This document shows positions 54,781 to 63,717 of a DNA stretch of 64,000 bases, in pieces. The stretch covers positions 702,501 through 766,500 of the forward strand of contig NZ_AP019783.1 of NCBI RefSeq assembly GCF_019670005.1, given 5' to 3'. The notes under the pieces were generated by a model that did not search any database, had not been told where the DNA came from, and saw nothing but the letters and a program-made list of their open reading frames with translations. Both the position numbers and the translations under genes were made by a program. Position 1 is the stretch's first letter. Each line of letters begins with the position of its first letter. This DNA comes from Methylomagnum ishizawai (lineage in GTDB: Bacteria > Pseudomonadota > Gammaproteobacteria > Methylococcales > Methylococcaceae).

Positions 54781-54820
54781 GGTCCCGATGGCCCGGATTC
54801 CATTTGGTTCCATCGGGACC
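54781..54820. repeat. inverted repeat of the GGCCCGGATTCC family
   Basis: GGTCCCGATGG (54781-54791) and CCATCGGGACC (54810-54820) are an exact 11-bp inverted pair, enclosing a GCCCGGATTCC core like that at 15205. It lies between pyrD and the chemotaxis gene with no T tract. Confidence 0.6.
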
Positions 54821-54844
54821 CCGCGGCGGCGGGCGGGCGTGTGG

Positions 54845-55855
54845 TCAAAGCCCGCGCACGATGGCGGATACGAGGCCGGGGCCGCGATAGATCAACCCGG
54901 TGTAGATTTGGACCAGGCTGGCCCCGGCATCGAGTTTCTGGCGGGCGTCGTCGGCGCTGGCGATGCCGCCACAGGCGATGATGGGCAACTTGCCATCCAA
55001 GACGGCGGCGAGCTGGCGCACCACCGCGGTGGAACGCTCGAACACCGGTTTGCCGCTGAGACCACCGGTTTCCGCCGCGTGGGGCAGTCCTTCCACGCCG
55101 GCGCGGGAAGCCGTGGTATTGGTGGCGATCACCGCGTCGATGCCGTGGTGGAGCAGGGCGGCGGCGATGGCTTCGATATCCGCGGGTTCCAGGTCCGGGG
55201 CGATCTTCACCGCGAGGGGCACGCGCTTCTGATGCTGTTGGGCCAGGACTTCGCGCTCGGCGGCCAGCCCGGCCAGCAAATGGTCGAGGTTTTCGCCGGT
55301 TTGCAGGCTGCGGAGCCCCGGCGTGTTGGGCGAGGAAATATTCACCGTGACATAGGCCGCCACGGAATAGACCTTGCGCAGGCAGGCCAGATAATCCTCC
55401 AGCGCGTTCTCGACGGCGGTATCCCGGTTCTTGCCGATGTTGATGCCGACGATACCGGAATAACGGGTTTGCTTAACCCGCTCCACCAGATAATCCACGC
55501 CTTTGTTATTGAAACCCATGCGGTTGATGAGGGCCTCGGCTTCCGGCAGGCGGAACAACCGGGGCGGCAGGTTGCCCGGTTGGGGGCGCGGCGTGACCGT
55601 GCCGATTTCCAGGAAGCCGAAGCCCAGGGCACCCAAACCCTCCAGGCAGTCGCCGTTCTTGTCGAGTCCGGCGGCGAGTCCCACGGGATTGGGGAATTCG
55701 AGGCCCATCACGCTGCGCGGCTTGGACGCCGGGGAATGCGCCAGCGGGTTGAACCGGCCCAGGCGGGTCAGGGCTTGGAGTCCGGCCAGGGTAAGGTGAT
55801 GGGCGGTTTCCGGTTGCAGGCGGAACAGGGCGGGGCGGATGAGTGGATAGAACAT
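54845..55855 (-). CDS. pyrD: dihydroorotate dehydrogenase (quinone), class 2
   Basis: 336 residues from the ATG at 55855 ([20 protein letters not shown]). The N-terminal helical membrane-association region of class 2 enzymes is present. FMN-domain blocks include [21 protein letters not shown], [24 protein letters not shown] sequence, [32 protein letters not shown] (catalytic Ser) and [35 protein letters not shown]. It feeds electrons to ubiquinone during pyrimidine synthesis. Confidence 0.96.
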   Translation of the reverse strand: MFYPLIRPALFRLQPETAHHLTLAGLQALTRLGRFNPLAHSPASKPRSVMGLEFPNPVGLAAGLDKNGDCLEGLGALGFGFLEIGTVTPRPQPGNLPPRLFRLPEAEALINRMGFNNKGVDYLVERVKQTRYSGIVGINIGKNRDTAVENALEDYLACLRKVYSVAAYVTVNISSPNTPGLRSLQTGENLDHLLAGLAAEREVLAQQHQKRVPLAVKIAPDLEPADIEAIAAALLHHGIDAVIATNTTASRAGVEGLPHAAETGGLSGKPVFERSTAVVRQLAAVLDGKLPIIACGGIASADDARQKLDAGASLVQIYTGLIYRGPGLVSAIVRGL

Positions 55856-55925
55856 GGCGGGTGGTCGAGGTTTGCTAGGGGAAAGCCAGTATAGCAAGGC
55901 CAATCGACGGGTAACGCGGCACGGC

Positions 55926-56288
55926 TCAAGCGGCCCGGTCGGCGTAGATCGCCTCCACCCTCCGGTAGAACCACGCGGGCCGCGTCAGCAAGAGGAAAAA
56001 AACCACGCAGGGCGTCACCGGCACCGGGGCGATGTCGAGCAGGAACAGGCCGAAAATTCCCAGGAAACAGCGCTTGCGGGTGGGCGTCGCCTCATGGGGT
56101 TGGACCGGCGGTAGCGGGGTGGGGCGCTGGCCGTCGCGGGTGTAGATATCGCGGACCAGGGCTAACAGCCAGCGGGGCCGGGCGACGACCGAATACAGGC
56201 CGATCAAGCAACCCGGCGAGATTGGCCCGAAGCCGATGAAAAAGAAGACGCTGAAAACAGCGAAGACTTTGAGTTGGGCGCGGTTCAT
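55926..56288 (-). CDS. small membrane protein of the C1-cofactor cluster
   Basis: 120 residues from the ATG at 56288, which overlaps the mfnB stop by 4 bp, so it is translated with mfnB. Hydrophobic segments lie at about 7-36 ([21 protein letters not shown]) and 75-102 ([20 protein letters not shown]). The first segment is followed by [14 protein letters not shown] and the last by [16 protein letters not shown], so the two halves end in similar RP-x-W-x(4-6)-R-x-IY motifs, an internal duplication. I do not recognise a family. Coupling suggests a role linked to cofactor synthesis. Confidence 0.72.
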   Translation of the reverse strand: MNRAQLKVFAVFSVFFFIGFGPISPGCLIGLYSVVARPRWLLALVRDIYTRDGQRPTPLPPVQPHEATPTRKRCFLGIFGLFLLDIAPVPVTPCVVFFLLLTRPAWFYRRVEAIYADRAA

Positions 56289-56962
56289 GGGGTGTGTACT
56301 TGGTCGATGATGAGCCGGGTGGCTTCCAGGTCGATTGCCCCGACCCGGTTGCCGCCGCACAGGGCACCGCGGAAGCCCAGATAATCTGGCTGCAAAGCCA
56401 GCAAAGGCGCAATATCCGCCGCCCGCAACGAACCCGCCAAGCCGCACAAAAGCCCATGCCGCCGCGTCTCCGCCACGAAGCCGCGCAGGAAACCGGGTTC
56501 GCACACCGTCCTTAGCGAACCCCGGCTTTTGTCCGCCGTGTCCAGCATGGCCCCGGCGAAACCCGCCGCCGCCAGACGCGCCACCCAAGCCAGTTCCGGG
56601 CCGCAATCGCCGAACAGCACCGCCACCAAGCGCCCGCCCGCCGCTGTGTGGGGCCGCAAAGCCCCGATCACCCCGGCCCAATCGCCGCCGGGGAAAAAGC
56701 CGATCTTGACGTAATCGACCCCGGTCACCGCCATGGCCACGACCGCCGGAACCACGCTGTCCGCCGCCATGGGCAAATCGCCGACGGTGGCGCTGAGTGT
56801 GTGGTTATGGCCCAGTGCCGCCACGATCCGCGCCACGTCCACCACCGGCAACGCGCCCAAAGCGCCCGCCGCCGGTTGTTTCAGGTCGATGATATCGACG
56901 CCCAAGCTGGCGATGAGGCGGGCTTCGTCTAAGCTGGCGACGCTGGCGAGCATCCCGGTCAT
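56285..56962 (-). CDS. mfnB: (5-formylfuran-3-yl)methyl phosphate synthase MfnB
   Basis: 225 residues. Family blocks: MLASVASLDEARLIASLGVDIIDLKQP with the Schiff-base-region Lys28, GVDYVKIGFFPG with Lys86, and MLDTADKSRGSL with Asp141 and Lys145. These correspond to the catalytic lysines and aspartate of the archaeal enzyme, which makes the furan precursor of methanofuran from two glyceraldehyde 3-phosphates. In methylotrophs the product serves the methanofuran-like cofactor of formaldehyde oxidation. It overlaps the DUF447-type gene by 4 bp. Confidence 0.93.
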   Translation of the reverse strand: MTGMLASVASLDEARLIASLGVDIIDLKQPAAGALGALPVVDVARIVAALGHNHTLSATVGDLPMAADSVVPAVVAMAVTGVDYVKIGFFPGGDWAGVIGALRPHTAAGGRLVAVLFGDCGPELAWVARLAAAGFAGAMLDTADKSRGSLRTVCEPGFLRGFVAETRRHGLLCGLAGSLRAADIAPLLALQPDYLGFRGALCGGNRVGAIDLEATRLIIDQVHTP

Positions 56963-57540
56963 GCGGATTCTCCTTGCGCCGGAGATTCGCGCTGGAACGC
57001 CTCGATTTTCTCCATCAGCCAGCCCCAGGCTTCGAGTTCATGGGGACCGGCGGTTTTGTCCAGGCCGATGCGGAGATAGGCCAATTCGGCCTCGATCTTG
57101 CGCCACGGCAGCATGTGCAGGCGGCTGACCAGGATGGCCGTTTCCAGCACGGCGTATTGGGCGCGGTTGAAGCCCCGGAACGGCGCATGGTTGGCCTCGT
57201 GGACCACGCGGTAACGCAGCCGGGGCCGGGTCGGGTCGTCTGCCATCTCGATCAATTCCAGTTCGGCATGGGCCAGGGCCGAGGCCAAGCGTTGGCCCGG
57301 CACCCGTTCCGCCGCCAGCAAGGGCCAATCGCGCCGCCCGGTCAAACAGCCCGCGAATATCCGCACATCGTCGCAGTAGTTCACGACCGCGTGGCGGCTG
57401 GCGCTGAGGTTGGCTAGCGTGGTCGAGGGCCGGAACGGCAGGATGACGAGGGTGCCGTCGTCCAGCACATGCACGCCCATGGGCGCGATATGGGCGACAC
57501 CTTCCGGTGAAAGGCTGGTGATGAGGGTTTCGCGGATCAT
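56959..57540 (-). CDS. DUF447 family protein of the methanopterin cluster
   Basis: 193 residues. The start MIRETLITSLSPEGVAHIAPMGVHVLDDGTLVILPFRPSTTLANL is characteristic of DUF447, a flavin-reductase-like split-barrel family found with tetrahydromethanopterin genes in archaea and methylotrophs. FNRAQYAVLETAILVSRLHMLP is a second conserved block. The reaction is not established. It is coupled to mfnB by a 4-bp overlap. Confidence 0.87.
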   Translation of the reverse strand: MIRETLITSLSPEGVAHIAPMGVHVLDDGTLVILPFRPSTTLANLSASRHAVVNYCDDVRIFAGCLTGRRDWPLLAAERVPGQRLASALAHAELELIEMADDPTRPRLRYRVVHEANHAPFRGFNRAQYAVLETAILVSRLHMLPWRKIEAELAYLRIGLDKTAGPHELEAWGWLMEKIEAFQRESPAQGESA

Positions 57541-57546
57541 TCAGTG

Positions 57547-57933
57547 TCAGTCGTGGCGATGGTGTTCGATGATGGTCGTGGCTGCGGTGAAGATGGCCCA
57601 GGCTGCGGGAAAATTGGAGAGTAGCAAGGTTGTTGCGCCTAGCGTCGATAATCGAAGGCGTCGGCGCGGGTAGTTCGGCAAGCGCGAGCCGACCCGGTAG
57701 AACCAACCCAAGACGATGAGACCTTCCAAGAACAGTGTCCATCCGCCGCAAATCATGAGGACACCGGCGAATATCAGCCCATTCCAATTCGTTGCCAACC
57801 ATAGCGAGAAGATCGCGCAGCCAATGAGCAACGGAATCCCACCGCATAGCAAGGCGATCCGATAAGCGATCCGCATATTTTCCGGCAGGGTTGTTCCGGG
57901 ATTATGGGCGTTCGATGGAACATCAGCTTTCAT
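57547..57933 (-). CDS. three-helix membrane protein inserted in the C1-cofactor cluster
   Basis: 128 residues from the ATG at 57933, which lies 11 bp inside the end of the dihydropteroate synthase-like gene. Hydrophobic segments at about 24-48, 53-75 and 94-117 predict three helices; the loop RVGSRLPNYPRRRLRLS is strongly basic and so cytoplasmic. G+C is visibly lower than in the neighbouring genes. I do not recognise a family. It sits between two H4MPT-pathway genes and ends 6 bp before the next start. Confidence 0.7.
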   Translation of the reverse strand: MKADVPSNAHNPGTTLPENMRIAYRIALLCGGIPLLIGCAIFSLWLATNWNGLIFAGVLMICGGWTLFLEGLIVLGWFYRVGSRLPNYPRRRLRLSTLGATTLLLSNFPAAWAIFTAATTIIEHHRHD

Positions 57934-59323
57934 CGGGTTTCCTCAATGTGGTCCCGGCGGGCTTATAGGCATGGGGATCGACCGTCTGTTGTTCCGGCCC
58001 ATCGACTTGGCAACCCCAGCGCAACGGCTCGTCCTGGGCATAGCGCTTCCCCAATTGCCGGGCGATTTCGGCCCGCGCCAATTCCACGCCCAGATAGAAG
58101 GCATGGCCGCCGTCCTGTTCCACGCCCAGCTTGGGATAGAGGTCGAACGGATTTTCGGCGCTGTGGAAACCGTCGCGGTTGAAGATATGCAAGCCTTCCG
58201 GGCTGATGAAAACGCGGTAGCTCGGGTCTTTCACCTGCCGGTACAGCGCCTCGATTTCCGCCCGGTCGAGGGGGAACGGGGCGCGTTCGTGCAGGGCCAT
58301 CAGGCCATCGTCGATATGCTTGGGCAGGCGGTTGGCTGCGCGGGCGGCGAACATCACCCGCCGGGCCAGATCGGCCTCCCGTACCGCCTTGCGGGCGTGT
58401 TTGCTAACTTGCGTCGCCAGGATATGGCGGATGCCGAGTTCCGAGCATATCCCTAATAGCGTGGCGTTGATCCCGGCGGTATCGGCGTGGGTGAGTTCGG
58501 TCAGGTTGCCGACGCCCATCATGATTTCCACTTCCGGGTGGCGGCGGCGGGTTTCGTGGTAGCGCAGGATCGAGTCGGTGAAGCCGAAATGGATCGGGTC
58601 GAGGATGGGATCGACGATGAAGGCCCGGCCCTTGGCGCTCAAAGCGGCGATGGCGCGGTCCAGCGAATCCAGATCGCCATGCCGGGCCGGAATCAGGATC
58701 GGGGTCGAGGCCACCGCGTCGGCGACCCACAGCGACTCCTCGGTGAGGCTCAACAGGAAATCCGCCCCGGCTTGTCCACCTTTCACCAAATCGTCGTTGT
58801 CCAGCGAATCGACGCTGACCCGGAAACCCTCGGCCTTGAGCGCCCGCACCGCGGCTTCCATGTGCGGGAACGGCGTGGCCGGGAGGCAACCCAGGTCGAT
58901 CACATCGGCCCCGTCCTTGCGATAATCCCGCGCCCGCCGCAGGATGCCGTCGATGTCCAACTGCGGGGCTTCGACGATCTCGGCGAAGATCAGCAGGTCG
59001 TAACGGCTGATATCGGGCTTCTGCTTGCCCTTGCCGAAGAATTCCGGCAGGTCGTGCAATTCGTCCGGGCCGCGCTCGACCGGCAGGCCCAAGTCCTGGG
59101 ACAAGGCTTTGATGTCGCCCCGGCAGCGCCCCGGCACCAGGATGCGGGTCGCGCCGAACGTGTCCTTGAGCCGCCGCCGGATCATATCGGCGGTCATCAG
59201 GGCGGCGACGGTCAGCCCAAGTTGGTGGACGGTGTAGCCGAACTCGGGGTTCATCTCCTCCAGGACGCGGCGGAGTTGCGGTTCCGCCAGTTTGCCGGTG
59301 AGGAAGAGGATGTGTTCGGGCAT
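57923..59323 (-). CDS. dihydropteroate synthase-like protein of tetrahydromethanopterin synthesis
   Basis: 466 residues. The N-terminal 130 residues (MPEHILFLTGKLAEPQLRRVLEEM...FEYTVHQLGLT-like) form a domain absent from FolP. A pterin-binding TIM barrel follows, with DGADVIDLGCLPATPFPHMEAAV, FRVSVDSLDNDDLVKGGQAGADFLLSLTEES, FIVDPILDPIHFGFTDSILRY and a MMGVGNLTELTHADTAG block. This layout (DUF6513 plus DHPS) is known from H4MPT gene clusters of methylotrophs and methanogens, where it is proposed to act in forming the pterin-arylamine bond. It is distinct from folate DHPS. Confidence 0.9.
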   Translation of the reverse strand: MPEHILFLTGKLAEPQLRRVLEEMNPEFGYTVHQLGLTVAALMTADMIRRRLKDTFGATRILVPGRCRGDIKALSQDLGLPVERGPDELHDLPEFFGKGKQKPDISRYDLLIFAEIVEAPQLDIDGILRRARDYRKDGADVIDLGCLPATPFPHMEAAVRALKAEGFRVSVDSLDNDDLVKGGQAGADFLLSLTEESLWVADAVASTPILIPARHGDLDSLDRAIAALSAKGRAFIVDPILDPIHFGFTDSILRYHETRRRHPEVEIMMGVGNLTELTHADTAGINATLLGICSELGIRHILATQVSKHARKAVREADLARRVMFAARAANRLPKHIDDGLMALHERAPFPLDRAEIEALYRQVKDPSYRVFISPEGLHIFNRDGFHSAENPFDLYPKLGVEQDGGHAFYLGVELARAEIARQLGKRYAQDEPLRWGCQVDGPEQQTVDPHAYKPAGTTLRKPDES

Positions 59324-59371
59324 GGGGGCGTGGCTTGAGTGCGGGAAAGCCGGGGATTATAGTCCGCGTGG

Positions 59372-59430
59372 CTCCGATTGGCGCGGCGTAATCGGAGGTA
59401 TTGATCCATGCGATTACGCTGCGCTAATCG
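59372..59430. repeat. two adjacent small palindromes upstream of the TonB-C-like gene
   Basis: CTCCGATT (59372-59379) pairs with AATCGGAG (59390-59397), and CGATTA (59411-59416) with TAATCG (59425-59430). Both enclose G+C-rich centres (GGCGCGGCG, CGCTGCGC) and share GATTA/TAATC arms, as in tandem REP-like units. Confidence 0.5.
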
Positions 59431-59453
59431 CGCTGATGGCTCCGAGAAAAACT

Positions 59454-59945
59454 ATGGAACAAGCCCTTTTCCTAGGCGTATGTCGGTTGATTGTCATCGC
59501 ACTGATGGTTTTGCCCACGATAGGGGCGGCGGAACCGGACCATACCCCTGAATTCGTCTTGGAGCGCGAACCCCTCGCCTATCCCGCCGAGGCCGCGCAG
59601 GAAGGCGTCGAGGGCCATGTCATGGCCGAAATCGCCGTGGCGGAGGATGGCGGGGTGGCGGCGACCACCCTGGTCGAATCGGTCCCGCCCGGTGTGTTCG
59701 ATGCCGCCGTGCGCGATTGGGCCAAAGGCTGGCGGTTCAAGCCGGTGTGTGGGCGGGCGTTTCCCCATGGATTCAAGGTGAAGGTGCCCGTGTATTTTGT
59801 TTTGCCGGAGGGCGCGGATTCCAAGCCGATGCTGCTCGAACCGCTCCGCCCGGTGCCGCCGCGCCACGCGGCCATGCAAGCGGACGGGAAGGTTTCCCTG
59901 CGGCGCGATCCGGCTTGCGGGGCCGATCCCGGCGCCGCCCGCTAA
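59454..59945 (+). CDS. TonB C-terminal-domain-like periplasmic protein
   Basis: 163 residues from the ATG at 59454 (an in-frame ATG at 59436 would add MAPRKT and gives a better charged signal start; neither has a strong ribosome site). Signal peptide to about residue 25 (GAAEP). Residues 35-125 resemble the TonB C-terminal fold: PLAYPAEAAQEGVEGHVMAEIAVAEDGGVAATTLVESVPPGVFDAAVRDWAKGWRFKP. It lacks the N-terminal membrane helix plus proline-rich spacer of true TonB, so it is a stand-alone energy-transducer-like or AgmX-type domain. It overlaps the asnB end by 4 bp (convergent). Confidence 0.75.
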   Translation: MEQALFLGVCRLIVIALMVLPTIGAAEPDHTPEFVLEREPLAYPAEAAQEGVEGHVMAEIAVAEDGGVAATTLVESVPPGVFDAAVRDWAKGWRFKPVCGRAFPHGFKVKVPVYFVLPEGADSKPMLLEPLRPVPPRHAAMQADGKVSLRRDPACGADPGAAR

Positions 59946-61795
59946 TCCCCCCGCCGCTCCGCCCAGGCCAACCATTCCCCCAACACCAGCAAAGCCCACA
60001 GCGCCCGCGCATGGTCCGCCGCCCGCCGCTGGTGTTCGTCGAACACCGCCCGCAAGGCCCGCGTATCCACACCCAGCCGCTCGAAACCGGGATGGGCCAG
60101 GGTGGTTTCCGCCCATTCCCGCAAGGGGCCGCGCAGCCAAGCGCCGATGGGCACCGACAGGCCGCGTTTCTTGCGGTAGACGATGTCCTTGGGCAGGTAG
60201 CGCTCGGCATAGCGCTTGAGGAACACCTTGGTCTCGATGCCCTTGACGCGCTCCTTGGGCGGCAGCGCGGCAGCGAAATCCATCACCTCGGGGTCGAGGA
60301 ACGGGGCGCGCAGTTCCAGCGCCGACAACATGCTGGCCCGGTCGGCCTTGGTCAACAAGCCTTCGGCTAGCGGGCGTTCCAGGTCGTAATGCTGGAGTCG
60401 GTCGAGCAAGGTGTTTTCCCCGGTGGGCGCGGCCCAGGCCCAGGGTTCCGGTTCGAGGCCCAGCCGCTTTAGCAGCGCGGGCGGCACGCTGGAAGTCCAC
60501 AACACATGCCGCGCCAGCCCGTCCAGTTCGTCGCCCTGCACGAAGCGCTTGAGCAGGAAGGACAGGGTGACTTTCTTGTCGCTCGGTGGCCAGCGGTCCA
60601 CGGCTTGGCGGATCACGCGCCGCAGTCCGCCGGGCAGGCGGCTATACCCCTCGGCGATCCCGGCCCCGAAATAGGTCGGATAGCCCGCGAACAACTCGTC
60701 CGCGCCTTCGCCCGACAGCGAAATCCGAATATCCCGCGCCGCCCGCCGCGATAACAGGGCGGTCGGGACCCAGGCCGGATCGGCCAAAGGTTCGCCCGCC
60801 GCCCCGATCAATTCGGCCAGGAGGCCCGGCACGTCTTCCGGTTTCACCCAGACCGGCACGTATTCGATACCCAGTTGCCGGGCGACTTGCTCGGCGAATT
60901 GGCCTTCGTCGTAGGAATCTTCGCTGAACCGGAGGCCATAGGCCGTCAGCGGCTTGTCGGGCCTGAGGCTTTTCGCCACCGCGCTGATGAGCGAGGAATC
61001 CACCCCGCCGCTCAGGAACAGCCCGAACGGCACATCGACTTCGGTTTGCCGGAACACGGCGGCGCGGAACACGGCGTCGAAGGCGTCCAGCGAGGTATCG
61101 GTTTGCATCGGCACAGCGCGGGGCCAGCGCCAATAGCGTTCGCGGCGGAGTCCGGTGGCGTCGATGACAATGGTTTCGGCGGGGCCGACCTTGTGGATGC
61201 CGATGTAAGGGCTATCCGGGGCCGGGAAATGCCCGAGTTGCAGATAACGCCGCAAGGCCGCGCCATCCCATTCCAAATTGTCCGGCACGCTTGCGGTCAG
61301 CGCCGCGATTTGCGAGGCGAAACGCACCACGCCTTGTTCATGGCGGAAAAACAGCGGCCTTTCCCCGGAACGGTCCCGCGCCAACAGGATTTTGCGCTCG
61401 CGGGGGTCCCAGACCGCCAAGGCGTAGGCACCGGCCAGCCGTTCGACGAAAGCTTCCCCCAGTTCCAGATACAAGCCCGGCAATACCGCCACGTCGGTAT
61501 CCTGCTCGATCCTGTGGCCGCGTTCTTCGAGGAAGGCGCGGAGTTCCTGGTGGTTGTCGATCTCGCCATTGCACACCACCATCACGCCGCTGTCCGGCTC
61601 GACGATGGGTTGCACGCCGCTGTCCAAACCCCGGATCGCCAAGCGGGCCATGCCGAAATGGGCGGAGCCGTCGCCGGTGGTCCATTCGCCGTCCGGGCCG
61701 CGATGGGCCAAGCGGGCGACCATGGCCGCGACGGGGCCGAAATTCATACCGTGTTGTGCCGTCCCCAGGACGGCGATACCGCAAATTCCACACAT
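59942..61795 (-). CDS. asnB: asparagine synthase (glutamine-hydrolysing)
   Basis: 617 residues. N-terminal nucleophile Cys2 (MCGICGIA) with glutaminase blocks LAHRGPDGEWT, RLAIRGLD and VCNGEIDNHQEL. The synthetase domain has the P-loop-like FLSGGVDSSLISAV (about 260-273) and SGEGADELFAGYPTYF (about 355-370). It makes Asn from Asp, Gln and ATP; AsnB paralogues of this type are common in polysaccharide gene regions. It starts 3 bp after the glycosyltransferase stop, so the two are probably co-transcribed. Confidence 0.93.
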   Translation of the reverse strand: MCGICGIAVLGTAQHGMNFGPVAAMVARLAHRGPDGEWTTGDGSAHFGMARLAIRGLDSGVQPIVEPDSGVMVVCNGEIDNHQELRAFLEERGHRIEQDTDVAVLPGLYLELGEAFVERLAGAYALAVWDPRERKILLARDRSGERPLFFRHEQGVVRFASQIAALTASVPDNLEWDGAALRRYLQLGHFPAPDSPYIGIHKVGPAETIVIDATGLRRERYWRWPRAVPMQTDTSLDAFDAVFRAAVFRQTEVDVPFGLFLSGGVDSSLISAVAKSLRPDKPLTAYGLRFSEDSYDEGQFAEQVARQLGIEYVPVWVKPEDVPGLLAELIGAAGEPLADPAWVPTALLSRRAARDIRISLSGEGADELFAGYPTYFGAGIAEGYSRLPGGLRRVIRQAVDRWPPSDKKVTLSFLLKRFVQGDELDGLARHVLWTSSVPPALLKRLGLEPEPWAWAAPTGENTLLDRLQHYDLERPLAEGLLTKADRASMLSALELRAPFLDPEVMDFAAALPPKERVKGIETKVFLKRYAERYLPKDIVYRKKRGLSVPIGAWLRGPLREWAETTLAHPGFERLGVDTRALRAVFDEHQRRAADHARALWALLVLGEWLAWAERRGD

Positions 61796-61798
61796 AGC

Positions 61799-63556
61799 TT
61801 ATTGTTGGGCAGGCAGGAGCGCGGCCCAATGGCCCGCGCCGATATCGGTGACAGGAACGCCGCGGGCGGCGGCGACGGCTTCGAGCGCGGGGCGCTTTTC
61901 ATATTTGGCGATGAGGTAGACCGGATGATTCCGGCTTTGTAGCCAAGCGTCCATCCGCGCAGTTGCGACGACATGCTCCGGCCAGGGCTTGCCGGAAGCC
62001 AGCGAGAACAGCACGTAATTGCTGGTCAATTCCCGGCCATCCGCGCTGATGAGCGTGACCAGCCGCTTGAGATAGAACGGCAGTCCTGGGGGGAAACAGC
62101 CGATGCAGGCGTATTCGGTGTTGTCCGGCAGCTTGGGCAGGCGTGCGGCCAGGGCACGGGAAGAGCGGGTATCGGCATAGCGCGGCAAGACCTCGAAATT
62201 GACGGTCAGGATCAACAGCGGCAAGGCCAACGCGGCGGCCATGCCCCAACGCGCATCGCGGCGGACATAGGCCACGCCTGCGAGCAAGGCCGTCGCGCCC
62301 AGCGAGAACGCCGCCGTCGGCATCAGCGGAATGAACAGCGCGAAGATTTCATGCGGGAACTTCAGGCGTTGTTCCAGCAGTTCGGGCCGCGCCGCGATGA
62401 CCGCCATCGCCACGGCGGCGGGCAGCATGACCCCCAGCAAGGCGAGGCTGGCCCGGCGCACGACGGCGGCGGCAACGCCCGCCCGGTCCAGGATGGCGGC
62501 GGCGAACACCCGCGCCGCCACCACGCCCAAAGCCACCACGCCGGTCAGGATGTAGCCCGGCAGCTTCGATTTCGACAGCGAGAAAAACACCACCACCACC
62601 AACGCCCAGACGATGAACAGCCGGTCGGGCCGGGACAACGCGGCCCGTTTGCGCCAAGCGGCGGCGATGGATTCCGGCAACAACAGGCTCCAGGCAAAAC
62701 AACAGCTCGCGATGATCAGCCCGTAGTAATAGAACGGCTGGGTCCGGCGGAACACCGGCGTGGTGAAGCGGGCGATGGATTCCCGCATGATGCCGTAATA
62801 GGGGAAATCCGGGCAGGCCAGCGACAAGCCCACGAACCACGGTAACACCACCGCGAAAAACACCAGGAAATGCACCGGCCTGAATAGGCGCTTCATGGCA
62901 TCGAAGCGGCGCAGGCTACCATGGAACACCAGCATCACCAACAAGGGGATGATGAAACCCACCGGACCCTTCACCAAGGTGGCGACCCCGCCCAGGAACG
63001 CCGCCAGCAAATACCAGCGGTTCCGGGTTTTGCCCGCGTGTTCCTCCGCCAGATAGGCCGCGAAGATCGAGGTGCAGACGAAAAAGGCCAAGGTCATATC
63101 GAAGATGACGATGCGCGAGAAGGCGATATACAGCGGTGTCGCCGCCACCACCAGCAAGGCCAGCGCGGCGGTGCGCTCGTCGTAGACCCTGCGGCAGAAC
63201 GCGAACAACGCCGCCAACAGCCCGAAACCGAACAGCGCCGAAGGCAGCCGCGCCGTGAATTCGGATTCGCCGAACAGGTCCAGCGCAATCGCCACGGCCC
63301 TGAAGAAGAACGCCGGTTTGTCGAGATAGGTGGCCCCGTTGTAGGTCGGGACCAGCCAAGCCCCGGCTTCCTTCATTTCGCGGGCGACCTCGGCGTTACG
63401 GCCTTCGTCGGGCGCGAGCAAGGGGAAATCGCCCAAGTGGCCGAACACGGCCCAGGCACCAATCAAAAAAGCCAGGATGGAAAACCAATGCCGGGCGGCG
63501 AAGGACAAGCCAGCGCCGGTCGAGGCTTGCGCCTCGCGATGCGGGGAGAGCGCCAT
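61799..63556 (-). CDS. GT39/ArnT-type polyprenyl-phosphate-dependent glycosyltransferase
   Basis: 585 residues with about twelve membrane helices. The first periplasmic loop holds LLAPDEGRNAEVAREMKEAGAWLVPTYNG, the acidic catalytic motif of ArnT/PMT proteins, followed by DKPAFFFRAVAIAL. The C-terminal soluble part (about 470-585) contains YACIGCFPPGLPFYLKRLVTLI. Such enzymes move a sugar from undecaprenyl phosphate to lipid A, a protein or another lipid; the acceptor is unknown. Paired with asnB downstream. Confidence 0.9.
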   Translation of the reverse strand: MALSPHREAQASTGAGLSFAARHWFSILAFLIGAWAVFGHLGDFPLLAPDEGRNAEVAREMKEAGAWLVPTYNGATYLDKPAFFFRAVAIALDLFGESEFTARLPSALFGFGLLAALFAFCRRVYDERTAALALLVVAATPLYIAFSRIVIFDMTLAFFVCTSIFAAYLAEEHAGKTRNRWYLLAAFLGGVATLVKGPVGFIIPLLVMLVFHGSLRRFDAMKRLFRPVHFLVFFAVVLPWFVGLSLACPDFPYYGIMRESIARFTTPVFRRTQPFYYYGLIIASCCFAWSLLLPESIAAAWRKRAALSRPDRLFIVWALVVVVFFSLSKSKLPGYILTGVVALGVVAARVFAAAILDRAGVAAAVVRRASLALLGVMLPAAVAMAVIAARPELLEQRLKFPHEIFALFIPLMPTAAFSLGATALLAGVAYVRRDARWGMAAALALPLLILTVNFEVLPRYADTRSSRALAARLPKLPDNTEYACIGCFPPGLPFYLKRLVTLISADGRELTSNYVLFSLASGKPWPEHVVATARMDAWLQSRNHPVYLIAKYEKRPALEAVAAARGVPVTDIGAGHWAALLPAQQ

Positions 63557-63717
63557 GGATGGGGTTGGAAGGGTTGGGAGTGGGAGCGGAAGGCTCGGGG
63601 CCGTTATTTTACATCGGGAGGCGATGACGGGTGGGATGTGGCCCGGAAAGGCGTGTTGCCGGGCGTGTGGGCCGGACGGTGGCTATGGCAAGTTCTGAAG
63701 GTTTGGGCGCGTGGAAA

